A stretch of DNA of 64,000 bases from Mesocentrotus franciscanus (Eukaryota > Echinodermata > Echinoidea > Camarodonta > Strongylocentrotidae), in NCBI GenBank assembly GCA_037976565.1, contig CP137681.1, positions 29,174,627-29,238,626 on the forward strand. The letters run 5' to 3'. Positions within the stretch are counted from its first letter, which is position 1, and the number at the start of each line of letters is the position of its first letter. A program made the translations under genes and the position numbers. This document shows positions 12,701 to 24,470 of this stretch, one piece after another. The notes under the pieces are model-generated. The model did not search any database and was not told where the DNA came from. It was given only the letters and a program-made list of their open reading frames with translations.

Positions 12701-13640
12701 TCTGGGAGAGTGTACATCACCCATGGGTAATTGCTGTTGAGGGTGGTCTGATGATGGTAATGTGCTTCTGGGAGAGTGTACATAACCCATGGGTTGCTGT
12801 TGACGGTGGTCTGATGGTGGTAATGTGCTTCTGGGAGAGTGTACATAACCCATGGGTGATTGCTGTTGAGGGTGGTCTGATGGTGGTAATGTCCTTCTGG
12901 GAGAGTGTACATCACCCATGGGTAATTGCTGTTGAGGGTGGTCTGATGGTGGTAATTTGCTTCTGAGAGAGTGTACATAACCCATGGGTAATTGCTGTTG
13001 AGGGTGGTCTGATGGTGGTAATGTCCTTCTGGGAGAGTGTACATAACCCATGGGTAATTGCTGTTGAGGGTGGTCTGATGGTGGTAACGTGCTTCTGAGA
13101 GAGTGTACATCACCCATGGGTAATTGCTGTTGAGGGTGGTCTGATGGTGGTAATATGCTTCTGAGAGAGTGTACATAACCCATGGGTAATTGCTGTTGAG
13201 GGTGGTCTGATGATGGTAATGTCCCTCTTGGAGAGTGTACATCACCCATGGGTTGCTGTTGAGGGTGGTCTGATGGTGGTAATGTCCCTCTTGGAGAGTG
13301 TACATCACCCATGGGTTGCTGTTGAGGGTGGTCTGATGATGGTAATGTCCCTCTTGGAGAGTGTACATAACCCATGGGTAATTGCTGTTGAGGGTTGTCT
13401 GATGGTGGTAATGTGCTTCTGGGAGAGTGTACATCACCCATGGGTAATTGCTGTTGAGGGTGGTCTGATGGTGGTAATGTGCTTCTGGGAGAGTGTGCAT
13501 CACCCATGGGTAATTGCTGTTGAGGGTGGTCTGATGGTGGTAATGTCCTTCTGGGAGAGTGTACATCACCCATGGGTAATTGCTGTTGAGGGTGGTATGA
13601 TGGTGGTGATATATCAGCTGCTGGAAGAGCCATTCCAAAT
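9755..13640 (-). CDS. Terminal exon: minisatellite-coded Pro/Gln/Ser/His tail
   Basis: The acceptor GTTCCTTTTTAG is followed by one base that completes Arg with the preceding exon, then 1,294 codons and a stop at 9757-9755. About 57 units of 21 or 22 residues follow a short leader, with consensus SDHPQQQLPMGYVHSPR then STLPP; Leu of QQQLPM is absent in the 21-residue form. Two units are shortened to 14 residues. The end is a non-repeat tail of about 55 residues, rich in Ser, Gln, Arg and Lys. No signal peptide, membrane segment or known domain is present, and the composition suggests disorder. The role is unknown: a spacer, a multivalent binding platform or a phosphorylated tail (each unit has an S-P-R site) are guesses. 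Confidence 0.75.
9940..13615 (-). repeat. 63/66-bp coding minisatellite, ~57 units
   Basis: The units differ by one codon (with or without AAT/TTA next to the CCCATGGGT core), so all keep frame. Variation is mostly at GAT/TAT (Asp/Tyr), CCC-AGA/CTC-AGA and GGG/AGC/AGA positions. A block of 14 units, offset by exactly 17 units (1,107 bp), is repeated nearly intact: about 11.05-12.0 kb and about 12.15-13.1 kb. Confidence 0.95.
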
Positions 13641-13699
13641 CTAAAAAGGAACAATATTTGTTTACTACGTTTGCTACATATTTGAAAAGCTAGGTTCCA

Positions 13700-14550
13700 A
13701 AAGGAGCTAAATCCATATTTTATCAAAATTGATTTTTTTTTTTTTTGTCTTAAAATAATGATTTTCTACATGGGGACAAATTGCACTATATCACATTCTA
13801 AAATTTCACCAGGAAGTATGAAAAATTGTTGGTACAATATCATGTTTCATTCCAAAAGGAGCTATATCCACTGTGGGTACTTCTGAGTAAATCACCTTTT
13901 TTTCTCCACTTTTCCTTTAGCCATGTACCTTCATGTTGTTATATATGTTAAAGGTGTCGCCCTGGACCAACAATATATGATAAGAAAAAAAATCTACCAG
14001 TTATTTCTGATTTTTACTAAATTTTTAGATTTTGTGGATTTAGCTTCTTTTGGAATGAAACATGGATTTAGCTCCTTTTGGAATGAAACTGTGATATGTT
14101 TTCTTTTCAAAGGTTTTTTTTAGTTGTGATTTCACTATTATCATTTAAAAGGAAAGGTTTGCTACTAAATTTGAATAAATTTCAGTTACTTTTTTGAGAA
14201 AATATTCTAAAATTTCACCAGGAAGTATGAAAATTTGTAGATACAATATTATATTTCATTCCAAAAGGAGCTAAATCAATGTTTAATTCCAAAAGGAGCT
14301 AAATCAATGTTTAATTCCAAAAGGAGCTAAATCCATGAAGGAAAAAAAATCTAAAAATTTAGTAAAAATCAGAAATAACTGGTAGATTTTTCTTATCATA
14401 TATTATTGGTCCAGGGTGACACCTTTAACATATACAACAACATGAAGGTACATGGCTAAAGGGAAAGTGGAGAAATAAAAAAGGCGATTTATCAGAAGTA
14501 CCCAAAGTGGATATAGCTCCTTTTGGAATGAAATATGCATTTCTATCATA
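13700..14550. repeat. Foldback element in the last intron
   Basis: The left arm (about 13845-14070) and right arm (about 14310-14545) are inverted copies, sharing AAAGGAGCTATATCCACT, CATGTACCTTCATGTTGTT and AATCTACCAGTTATTTCTG with their inverses. The word AAAAGGAGCTAAATC recurs several times at the ends and centre (13700, 14265-14330). No coding support; the frames in the arms mirror each other. Confidence 0.8.
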
Positions 14551-14777
14551 TATAATAGAGCTGTAACTGCATACTTAGTTCTGTCAGACATGAAATCTTA
14601 TTTTTGTATTAAGTGAGGTAAGGTAAAGAGTATCAACTGTATGCATCATTGCACCTTTCTCACTTTCCTTTAGAGGCTCTTTATATTTTGTATATGTCGC
14701 ACTACTCATAATAAGTCTACATACTATTATCTGAATTTTTAAATTTTTAAATTTTTTATCACATTTTCTTTACTAAC

Positions 14778-14832
14778 CTTTGCAAACATGTGAGGGTGTG
14801 AAGAAATGAGTTCAAGACATCTTCAGGTTTCA
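14778..14832 (-). pseudogene. Decayed duplicate of the half-LRR exon
   Basis: It has ATGTCTTGAACTCATTTCTT and CACACCCTCAC and the donor GCAAAG/GTTAGT, clearly related to the exon at 15103-15015. The flanks are duplicated too (AGGCTCTTTATATT at about 14669 and 14913; about 235-bp spacing). Using the nearest acceptor gives phase 1 at the start, which fits neither the array nor its twin, so it is probably not spliced in. Confidence 0.6.
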
Positions 14833-15014
14833 CTGAATATTTATTTCTGACAGACAAGAACTCTTAAATTGCTGAGGTATATATCAGCACTGTGTCTTTT
14901 CATATTACATTAAAGGCTCTTTATATTGTTTCTATATAGCACCACTTGTGAAAAGTCTATATGCTCTTTTAATATCTGAATTTTTTTTTTTTAAATCACA
15001 TTTACTGTACTGAC

Positions 15015-15103
15015 CTTTGCGATGATCTGAGGGTGAGGGTGTGAAGAAATGAGTCGAAGTCATCTTGAGCAACTCCATCGAACCTGAAGTTTCCCTTCCT
15101 GAG
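15015..15103 (-). CDS. Half-LRR exon before the tail exon
   Basis: 89 bp, phase 0 in and phase 2 out. Acceptor TTTTCCTCAG, donor CAAAG/GTCAGT. It encodes LRKGNFRFDGVAQDDFDSFL and then HTLTLRSSQ. DDFDSFLHTLTLRSSQ aligns with EEFCSTLKAKASSLQ, the second half of an array cassette, so this looks like the final single LRR. The two leftover bases AG join the first base of the next exon (A) to give Arg. An alternative acceptor five bases in would break phase with the array. Confidence 0.7.
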
Positions 15104-15921
15104 CTGAGGAAAACAACCCTGTAACATGTAATAGCAACATTGCTTGTAAACCTCGTTTCAAGTAAGTGGATCGATCTATTTCATTCTGGCATATAATCTA
15201 TTTTCTTGGGAATACACACTCAAGAGCTACAGTAACATCCTTTAAACAAAATGAAAATAAGAAGAAAAAAAGAAGTATGGAGAATTTAAAAAAGCTAAGG
15301 AAGACAAATTATGCGCAAGAGATTTTAAAAAAATCAAAAGAAATTGATCCAATACATATTACAATTTCATGAAAGCTGTAATATTAATAATAGTTGTAGT
15401 TTTACTGTAGGAGTACTTGAAGTAGTATCCACTATAGCAGTAGTAATGTAATATGGTATCGACGTCAAGTAAAAAACAAAAAAACAAAAAAAACCTGTTG
15501 GACAAATCTTTATACTTTTTCTCATACTATTAGGGGATCAGAGCACAGCAACAGAGAACAGAAGAGCATTACCGCTACTTTTTCAATTCAACCCTAAAAG
15601 TGCTTGGGTGGGTGGAAGCTGCCTCCTTTCCTGTTAGTAATGTGTTAATTTATTTCCAAGATCTGTCCTGACTTAATAGCCTGGAATCTTGTGCATCTTT
15701 GATTCTAAATTTATAGAATTTAACCATTGGTTGCTGTGCAGCATCAAGAATGAAAGCACTGTGCACAGCCACAATAGACATTTACCCATATGTAACATAC
15801 ACAATGCAGAATAAACAGGATAAACATGACTGCATCTCAGAAATGAATCCCCCTACATGTATTTTCAATGATCAATGATCCTGTAACCTATAACATTTGA
15901 CCTCAGGAACTTAAACTCTTT
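15104..15921 (-). other. Intron upstream of the 89-bp exon, no exon seen
   Basis: AT-rich intron sequence. The short plus-strand open frame at 15166-15372 is lysine-rich low complexity without support. Confidence 0.45.
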
Positions 15922-17824
15922 GGCCCGTATTCTGAAGTCAGGTTTAACTTTAACCTAGGTTTAAGTCTAGTCTAAGCCTCGCCTAACTCTCAGATTTAAA
16001 CCTAGGTTTAAAATTGCGTTTCTGAAGTCAGGTTTAACTTAAACCTAGGTTTAAGCCTGGTCTAACTTTGTAGAAATTGTACACATATTTAAACCTGGGG
16101 TACACCTAGTTTAAGTCTGGCTAAGTCAGAGAAGAAGACACCATTACGACGAATTATTGCAAATAATGAGACCGGAGAGACCTCTTGTGGAAAGAAAAAA
16201 ACCCTTTCACATTTTGGCGACGATGAATTTTTGCATCGCTGTCGTTTTACCAAATAAACAGCGATTTGCAGACCACCTACTTGCTAGCTAGCCGACTCCA
16301 ACACTGGAGAGACACACACACATCGCGTGCGGATGAAAGGGCGCCTTGCGATTTTATGCCTTCGGCAAGTTTGAACATTAATTTGGATACTTTATTTGCT
16401 TATTGAATCTTTATGCCTACAATTTTCTAAATCTGAAAATTTTATATTTCATATAAGTTTGTGTGATTTGTATAGTACGACAATCCTTGAAACTAAAAAG
16501 TTGCCAAAGTAAATCGACACGTATCACTTTGTTGCAGAGAAAAACAAATATAGTAGCCCCATACCATATAGTTTGACGTTATGTTCACATAGTTTGAAGC
16601 TGTGAATGCAATGCACATTTTCGAATTGCGTCCCAACGATGTAAACAAGTGCGAGTTAAAATAAAATTGTAAGGTTGGATTTAGAGTTAGGAGTAAATTC
16701 ATGTAGAACTAGATTTATATTTATCAGGCAATCATGGATTAATTAAGAGCCAACGAGCATATTAAACCGGAAATCTAGTAGAGTTTTGGGTAATTGTACA
16801 ATTCCTGCCCAGATTAAAATATGATTGATGTCAAAACATCCAGAAGTTAGAATCGAACATCCTAAAAATGCACTAGGCTAGATCTACATCTAAATAAGAT
16901 TAAAATGACTAATAAAAGAGAAACTAAAAATGATCAAAAATACCTTCTTGATGCAGAATAACTAGTCCAAGGTCAACATTGAAGCTCATTTGGTCGAATT
17001 TTAGGCGTTTTGTTAGGACAATGCATTACGTTTTCTAACCGTGTGTACGTGTACGCAGTACGTACAAACGAATGCGCGCACGATCGAATGATATGCGCGC
17101 ACGGTGGCCGAGAATTATAAGGGGATCGCGATACCCGGCCGGCCATACGTGTACACCACAGAACTGTGATGTACACACGTCGGTTCGAAAAAGGATCACA
17201 TTGTCCTAAAAAACGCCTAAAATTCAACCAAATGAGCTTCAATGTTGACCTTGCATGGACTAGTTATTCTGCATCAAGAAGGTATTTTTGATCATTTTTA
17301 GTTTCTCTTTCAGTCATTTTAATCTTATTTAGAGCATTTTTATGATGTTCTGGAAGTTTTGACTATGTAGAATTACCGAGTTTTGTATCGATTATTTATT
17401 TAATATTTTTAAAGGCTAATTATTCCACCCAAGACATCTAGGCCTAGATTCAGAATTTTTCAGCAGTTTTACAATAAATCAAAGGGTAAAACAAACAAAA
17501 GATCACGCCGTAACGTTCATCGGTTGCTTTGAAAGAGATTTTTTTATGTCAGATATTTTGAATTGAAATTATTAGATTTGCAGCACGAAATCCAGCTATA
17601 GCAGCTACCATGGGTGAGCTGTACTACTGAGCATGTGCAGTAGAAGCAGACGACATCTCCATGGTAGTTAAACCTTGACTTAATTAGACTAGACTTAAAC
17701 CCGGGTTTAACTAAACCTGGCTTTCAGAAACTGAAATGATACTTAGACCTGAAGTCTGACTTAGTTAAACACGGGTTTAAAGTTAAACCTGGGTTTAACT
17801 AAACCTGACTTCAGAATACGGGCC
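15922..17824. mobile_element. 1.9-kb TIR element (GGCCCGTATTCTGAAGTC ends)
   Basis: The termini are inverted: GGCCCGTATTCTGAAGTCAG at the left and CTGACTTCAGAATACGGGCC at the right, with TTT on both outer sides (a possible 3-bp duplication, as in PIF/Harbinger-like elements). Both ends carry repeated GGTTTAAC/AACCTAGGTTTAA words. The middle is itself a long palindrome (about 16800-17370, e.g. ACCTTCTTGATGCAGAATAA and its inverse). No transposase frame is visible. Confidence 0.8.
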
Positions 17825-18987
17825 TTTTAATTTGATCTTTGCATGCTCTATATATATATATATACCTGAGCCCAGTGTGGTTGAAACTTGTTCAATTTTT
17901 GTTAATTTTAATTAAAGGTATTTACTGGGATTTGTAAGAGTTCATGACCCTGTTATCATTCACCTTTGATCTCTTACACTCAAAATCTAATCAGTTCATC
18001 CTTACAGGTATATGTTATACATACTTGAGCCAAGATTGGTTTAAAGAATTTACCATATATATCACACTTACAATAAATTTATGTGATTTTCACAATTTCA
18101 TGGCCCTGTAACCTCTGCCTTTTCACATCTCACCCCAAAATCTTTGCTGACTGTCTCCTTTTCTGTCCATGTGCTTGCATACCACATAGATGAAAAACTT
18201 TGTAATTCTTAGATGAAAAATGTGGAATTCTTCATTTCCATCTTCTTTAGAAGGTTCAACTCTGATCGTCTAAAGATCTAAATAGTTTCCACAAGGGAAC
18301 AGAGAGTGTGAGGGGGAGGGGTGTATGTGGAAGGGGTTCCCCTCCCACGGAAGGGACTATTTAATTAAATAAACTTAAATTGCAGTTTAGCTCAATGAAC
18401 AAATATTAATTGAATGTTCCCTTTTTTAATAATTAAATAAAATAGGGGTGGAGGAGCATCCTTCATAATGGAGGGGGCACGAACAAAAAAGGGCATCCTA
18501 CAAAAGGCGAAAACAAGGTGGACAAGGTGGACTGGGTACCTTGGGTCCCGGGTCACAAAAATTAGGTACCCGTTTCCCGAAATTGGATGGTGATGAAAAA
18601 TAAGTCTGTTATAAGTTACGTTTGTTAGCAATTAAATAATTCAACACATTGGCACAGATTAGTATATTATTCTATTTGACATTATATTCAGTATATCCGT
18701 GTTAAGCTATGTTAAGTACTAATATCACGCCTCTAAATGTCAAAATCTTGTGTAAAAGTAGAAATAGAATATGCGAGCTACTCTTTTCTTTTAAGCAGGA
18801 TGAAAGAATCATGCTCAAAAACAATAATATTGGAATAACAAAAAGGCTTTATAAAAAAAATTCTTCTTTACAACATGCTAATCAAATATTGTTGTTAAGA
18901 CAATTTTTTTTTCTTAAACTAAACACTACATGCTTCTTTGAAAAGCTGATATTTACCTTGTAATCGTAACAAGTTTCATTAATTACT
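17825..18987. other. No gene seen
   Basis: Diverged words of the GACCTTTGACC repeat family (TCTAATCAGTTCATCCTTAC near 17985) and AT-rich sequence. The short open frames near 18392-18963 have no splice support or family resemblance. Confidence 0.4.
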
Positions 18988-19660
18988 TATCGCTGTTTCA
19001 AGGCAAGTTCGCACTAGTCACAGAAGGAACGTGCAGTACAGTGCATTAGCTGTAATGCGTGCTGAAACAAACCCCAAAAACATATGTGATCGTACCAAGA
19101 TATCATTCAACACTATGTGAACATATCCGAAAAGACAACGACTAAAAATTACCGTACTAAAGCAGATAGTCATCTTGGATAGTTCGAAGAAATGCCACAC
19201 AAATAGTGATATTTGAAGAGTTACTGAGTACATTTTTATTGAAATGGGCCTGCTGCTCATCTATTGTTAGTGCTTATCACTATGCTCGAATCCACTGCTA
19301 TACTGCTTTTTACCGCAGAGGGCAGTAGGGTGGATTCTAGCGTAGTGATCAAGATGAACAGTTCATGTGTAGGAACCTTGCAGCAGACAGATTAAGATAA
19401 AAATGTACCTAGTAACTCCTCAAATATCACATTTTATGTGGCATTTCTTGGACAACTATTGAATTCTTTGTCCAAGTTATGTATCTGTTTACAATAATTT
19501 TGAGTAGTTGTTGTCTTTCTCATTATGCTCTCAGATATAGTTTTGAATGATATCTTGGTACGATCATGTTTTTGTTTGGGTTTGTTTCAGCATTTAATAC
19601 AGCTAACACACTATGCATATACTTTCTGTGACTAGTCCAATGCAACAGCGATGAGTATCG
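18988..19660. repeat. Foldback element, ~300-bp arms
   Basis: The left arm starts ATCGCTGTTTCAAGGC and contains CACTAGTCACAGA. The right arm ends CTGTGACTAGTCCAATGCAAC and AGCGAT. Internal words such as GATCGTACCAAGATATCATT match the inverse in the other arm. The arms meet near 19300 around GTGATAAGCACTA/TAGTGATCA sequence. No gene. Confidence 0.75.
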
Positions 19661-19829
19661 AAACTTGTGATTACTAAGTAAATATATCAGGTTTTAAAAA
19701 ACCCCAAGGCATTTAAACTAAAAGAAAAGCACTAAACATTGCCAAACATGGATGAAAATAACTTCATATGACATATATTCTGATATTAGCCAAGGTATGC
19801 ATGTATATTCAAAGTATTTGGCTGCTACA

Positions 19830-20390
19830 ATGGCATTTAAAGATACTATGTCCCTTTTGCAGCCAACATCAAATTCTGTAGAACTTTGCAGGAATTATGA
19901 ATATGTCATGTATGTCCTATCTGTGAAATTTAAACGTTAGCAGTGTCCTAATATTCAAATTATGCAAGGAAACCTGTTTACTTGCTAGACTTCACTGTCA
20001 GACACTATTGAGTGACTGACTGGCTTTTTTCCATCTTTGGTAATAACATACATAAAATGAGCTGTAAAGGGTACATGAGCATTTGTCTACATCAATAACC
20101 CACTTCTTGTAATGGCCAAAATTAAATTGATTGAATCTTTGCGCAGCATAAAACGTACAACCATTCGGTACAATGGTCTGAAAAATCAGACTATTACTTA
20201 CTGGCTCTATAGCTCCTAAGTTGATTCGACAACTAATAGCCATTATTTTCCCACTTAAAGACATTTTCAAGTCCCCCTTTTTTTAGGGAAGTTCTAAATT
20301 AGTATTTTCTTTCAAATGCCATTGGAATTTAACCTTTTCATTTTGTTGGCCTGCAAATGGGACATAGTATCTTTAAAGGGATTTGGTATC
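19830..20390. repeat. Inverted repeat pair
   Basis: CATTTAAAGATACTATGTCC and GCAGCCAACA at about 19830-19870 recur inverted as TGGCCTGCAAATGGGACATA and AGTATCTTTAAAGG at about 20345-20385, enclosing about 480 bp. Probably a MITE-like element; no gene. Confidence 0.6.
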
Positions 20391-20857
20391 TTTGTCTCAG
20401 ATTCTAAACAAAATCCTGGAATTAGCTCATGCTGCGATCATAATTATAAACCTTTAGGTCAGTCAGGTATCCCATGACTTTTACAAGCCGATCGCCCCTC
20501 TGATTATCAAGACATTTGTGATTGGAAATCGAAATTTCAAAAACCATTGGGAATTTTATAACACTACAGTCTATTGGAGAAAATGGGTATGGTAAAACCG
20601 GTCACTCAAAGATTTTTACTTTTTTGAGGCACTTCATGATTATTTTGAAGCGCAATTTTTTTATGACTTCAAAATTACACCATATCACAGGCGCTGATAA
20701 CACGTACATTCTTTATATGTATTCTTTATAGGGCTTCCAACCTGTTTGCATTTACAAGTCCTAATCCTGAAAACTCTAAAATTAATAATACCCGTAAATG
20801 TGCATTTGCTATTAATGTATTAAAGGTATTCATAACTCTGGATTTCTTGTGCACAAG

Positions 20858-20925
20858 CCTTCTGCTAGGTGATGTGATGAGGCTGGTGTCTGAAACTCGA
20901 CATCACCAAGATTGAGAGTCTGGAC
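20858..20925 (-). pseudogene. Truncated LRR cassette at array end
   Basis: The acceptor and first half (LGDVEFQTPASSHHLAE) are intact. At about 20858 the exon is fused to mid-intron sequence (TTGTGCACAAG), so the second LRR and donor site are lost. Reading on gives a stop within about 10 codons. This marks the array breakpoint, probably from unequal exchange or deletion. Confidence 0.85.
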
Positions 20926-21685
20926 CTGCATTCATTGTGAATATAGTTAAGCAACTCATCTATACATGCATACATTTTATTTACTTATTTCTCATTGTAT
21001 TCTTACATATCACACAAATTTCATTAATCGCATAGTTGAATTAATAATGACATTTTCAACGAAAATTATTGAATAGATTGTATTTTCAAATTCAATTCTA
21101 GTCTATTAATAAAAAAAACACACTTAACTGTCTGTGGAAAGAATGATTTTAGTATTACACGTAGCGCTTTTAAAATAAATTCTATATATGTATTCTTTAT
21201 AGGGCTTCCAACCTGTTTGCATTTATAAGCCCTAATCCTGAAAACTCTAAAATTAATAATACCCGTAAATGTGCATTTACAATTAATGTATTAAAAGTAT
21301 ATTCATGACTCTGGATTTCTTGTGCACAAGACCCTTAAGTCAGGGGTTTATTTCTATGATACAGTTTGGTAAATTCGAGCCTTTATTAAACTTGCCTCCA
21401 AAAAAAAAATGACACATTTTTCATATCAAACTTGAAAAAATGTTGGATATTAATTATCAATCAAAACAATGTAAATCTTACGCACACTTAAACTTCAAAT
21501 AAATCAGTACATGTGTAGTTTGCTTTTATTCAATTTTTCATGACTGTTCCAATATATCAAGTGAATTGCCTTTAAAAAAGGGTGTTTGGAAAAAAAATAT
21601 TTATACTTCCGCACCATTTAGACATTACTGCACTTTCTGTCGACCAATGACGCTCTCAATGACATATACATTAGTACACACATAC

Positions 21686-21850
21686 CTGTAAGGATGATGC
21701 CTTTGCTTTCAATGTAGAGCAGAACTCCTCAGTGAGATTCATTTGAAGTGTCAGGTCAGTCAGGTTTGGCATAGAACACAGTGCTTCTGCTAGGTGATGT
21801 GATAAGGCTGGTGTGTGAGGCTGGAAATCATATAGCTTGAGAGTCTTGAC
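21686..21850 (-). CDS. LRR cassette exon 19 (last intact copy)
   Basis: Phase 0/0, 55 residues. LYDFQPH / MPN / QMNLTEEF, a second half seen in no other copy. The acceptor-side intron has one base change (ATTCATCGTG) compared with ATTCATTGTG elsewhere. Confidence 0.87.
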
Positions 21851-22612
21851 CTGCATTCATCGTGAATATAGTTAAGCAACTCATCTATACATGCATACAT
21901 TTTATTTACTTATTTCTCATTGTATTCTTACGTATCACACAAATTCCATTAATCGCATAGTTGAATTAATAATGACATTTTCAACGAAAATTATTGAATA
22001 GATTGTATTTTCAAATTCTATTCTAGTCTATTAATAAAAAAAACACACTTAACTGTCTGTGGAAAGAATGATTTTAGTATTACATGTAGTTTTTTTTTTA
22101 AGTTTTATATATGTATTCTTTATAGGGCTTCCAACCTGTTTGCATTCATAAGCCCTAATCCTGAAAACACTGAAATTAATAATACCCGTAAATGTGCATT
22201 TGCAATTAATGTATTAAAGGTATATTCATGACTCTGGATTTCTTGTGCACAAGACCCTTAAGTTAGGGGCTTATTTCTATGATACAGTTTGGTAAATTCA
22301 AGCCTTTATTAAAGTTGCCTCAAAAAAATATATGACATATTTTTCATATCAATCAAACTTGAAAAAAATGTTGGATATTAATTATCGATCAAAACAATGT
22401 AAATCTTATGCACACTTAAACTTCAAATGAATCAGTACATGTGTAGTTTGCTTTTATGCAATTTTTCATGACTGTTCCAATATACCAAGTGAATTGCCTT
22501 TAAAAAAGGGTGTTTGGAAAAAAATATTTATACTTGCGCACCATTTAGACATTACTGCACTTTCTGTCGATCAATGACCCTCTCAATGACATATACATTA
22601 GTACACACATAC

Positions 22613-22777
22613 CTGTAAGGATGATGCCTTTGCTTTCAATGTAGAGCAGAACTCCTCAGTGAGAGACATTCCAAGTGTCAGGTCAGTCAGTTTTGGCATA
22701 GAACACAGTGCTTCTGCTAGGTGATGTGATAAGGCTGGTGTCTGATACTGGAAATCATATAGCATGAGAGTCTGGAC
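22613..22777 (-). CDS. LRR cassette exon 18
   Basis: Phase 0/0, 55 residues. LYDFQYQ / MPK / GMSLTEEF. Confidence 0.87.
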
Positions 22778-23541
22778 CTGCATTCATTGTGAATAAAGTT
22801 AAGCAACTCATCTATACATGCATACATTTTATTTACTTATTTCTCATTGTATTCTTACGTATCACACAAATTCCATTAATCGCATAGTTGAATTAATAAT
22901 GACATTTTCAACGAAAATTATTGAATAGATTGTATTTTCAAATTCTATTCTAGTCTATTAATAAAAAAAACACACTTAACTGTCTGTGGAAAGAATGATT
23001 TTAGTATTACATGTAGTTTTTTTTTTAAGTTTTATATATGTATTCTTTATAGGGCTTCCAACCTGTTTGCATTCATAAGCCCTAATCCTGAAAACACTGA
23101 AATTAATAATACCCGTAAATGTGCATTTGCAATTAATGTATTAAAGGTATATTCATGACTCTGGATTTCTTGTGCACAAGACCCTTAAGTTAGGGGCTTA
23201 TTTCTATGATACAGTTTGGTAAATTCAAGCCTTTATTAAAGTTGCCTCAAAAAAATATATGACATATTTTTCATATCAATCAAACTTGAAAAAAATGTTG
23301 GATATTAATTATCGATCAAAACAATGTAAATCTTATGCACACTTAAACTTCAAATGAATCAGTACATGTGTAGTTTGCTTTTATGCAATTTTTCATGACT
23401 GTTCCAATATACCAAGTGAATTGCCTTTAAAAAAGGGTGTTTGGAAAAAAAAATATTTATACTTGCGCACCATTTAGACATTACTGCACTTTCTGTCGAT
23501 CAATGACCCTCTCAATGACATATACATTAGTACACACATAC

Positions 23542-23706
23542 CTGTAAGGATGATGCCTTTGCTTTCAATGTAGAGCAGAACTCCTCAGTGAGAGACATTC
23601 CAAGTGTCAGGTCAGTCAGTTTTGGCATAGAACACAGTGCTTCTGCTAGGTGATGTGATGAGGCTGGTGTCTGAAACTCGACATCACCAAGATTGAGAGT
23701 CTGGAC
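23542..23706 (-). CDS. LRR cassette exon 17
   Basis: Phase 0/0, 55 residues. LGDVEFQ / MPK / GMSLTEEF. Confidence 0.87.
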
Positions 23707-24470
23707 CTGCATTCATTGTGAATATAGTTAAGCAACTCATCTATACATGCATACATTTTATTTACTTATTTCTCATTGTATTCTTACATATCACACAAAT
23801 TCCATTAATCGCATAGTTGAATTAATAATGACATTTTCAACGAAAATTATTGAATAGATTGTATTTTCAAATTCTATTCTAGTCTATTAATAAAAAAAAC
23901 ACACTTAACTGTCTGTGGAAAGAATGATTTTAGTATTACATGTACTTTTTTTTTAAAAAGTTTTATATATGTATTCTTTATAGGGCTTCCAACCTGTTTG
24001 CATTCATAAGCCCTAATCCTGAAAACACTGAAATTAATAATACCCGTAAATGTGCATTTGCAATTAATGTATTAAAGGTATATTCATGACTCTGGATTTC
24101 TTGTGCACAAGACCCTTAAGTTAGGGGCTTATTTCTATGATACAGTTTGGTAAATTCAAGCCTTTATTAAAGTTGCCTCAAAAAAAAATATATGACATAT
24201 TTTTCATATCAATCAAACTTGAAAAAATGTTGGATATTAATTATCGATCAAAACAATGTAAATCTTATGCACACTTAAACTTCAAATGAATCAGTACATG
24301 TGTAGTTTGCTTTTATTCAATTTTTCATGACTGTTCCAATATACCAAGTGAATTGCCTTTAAAAAGGGTGTTTGGAAAAAAATATTTATACTTGCGCACC
24401 ATTTAGACATTACTGCACTTTCTGTCGATCAATGACCCTCTCAATGACATATACATTAGTACACACATAC

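Noticed and set aside
9949..13644. Other long open frames in the minisatellite (e.g. 682 codons minus strand, 159 codons plus strand)
   Set aside because: They arise because 63/66-bp units lack stops in several frames. They end where the repeat is disturbed, while the chosen frame passes through both non-repeat ends and fits the upstream splice phase.
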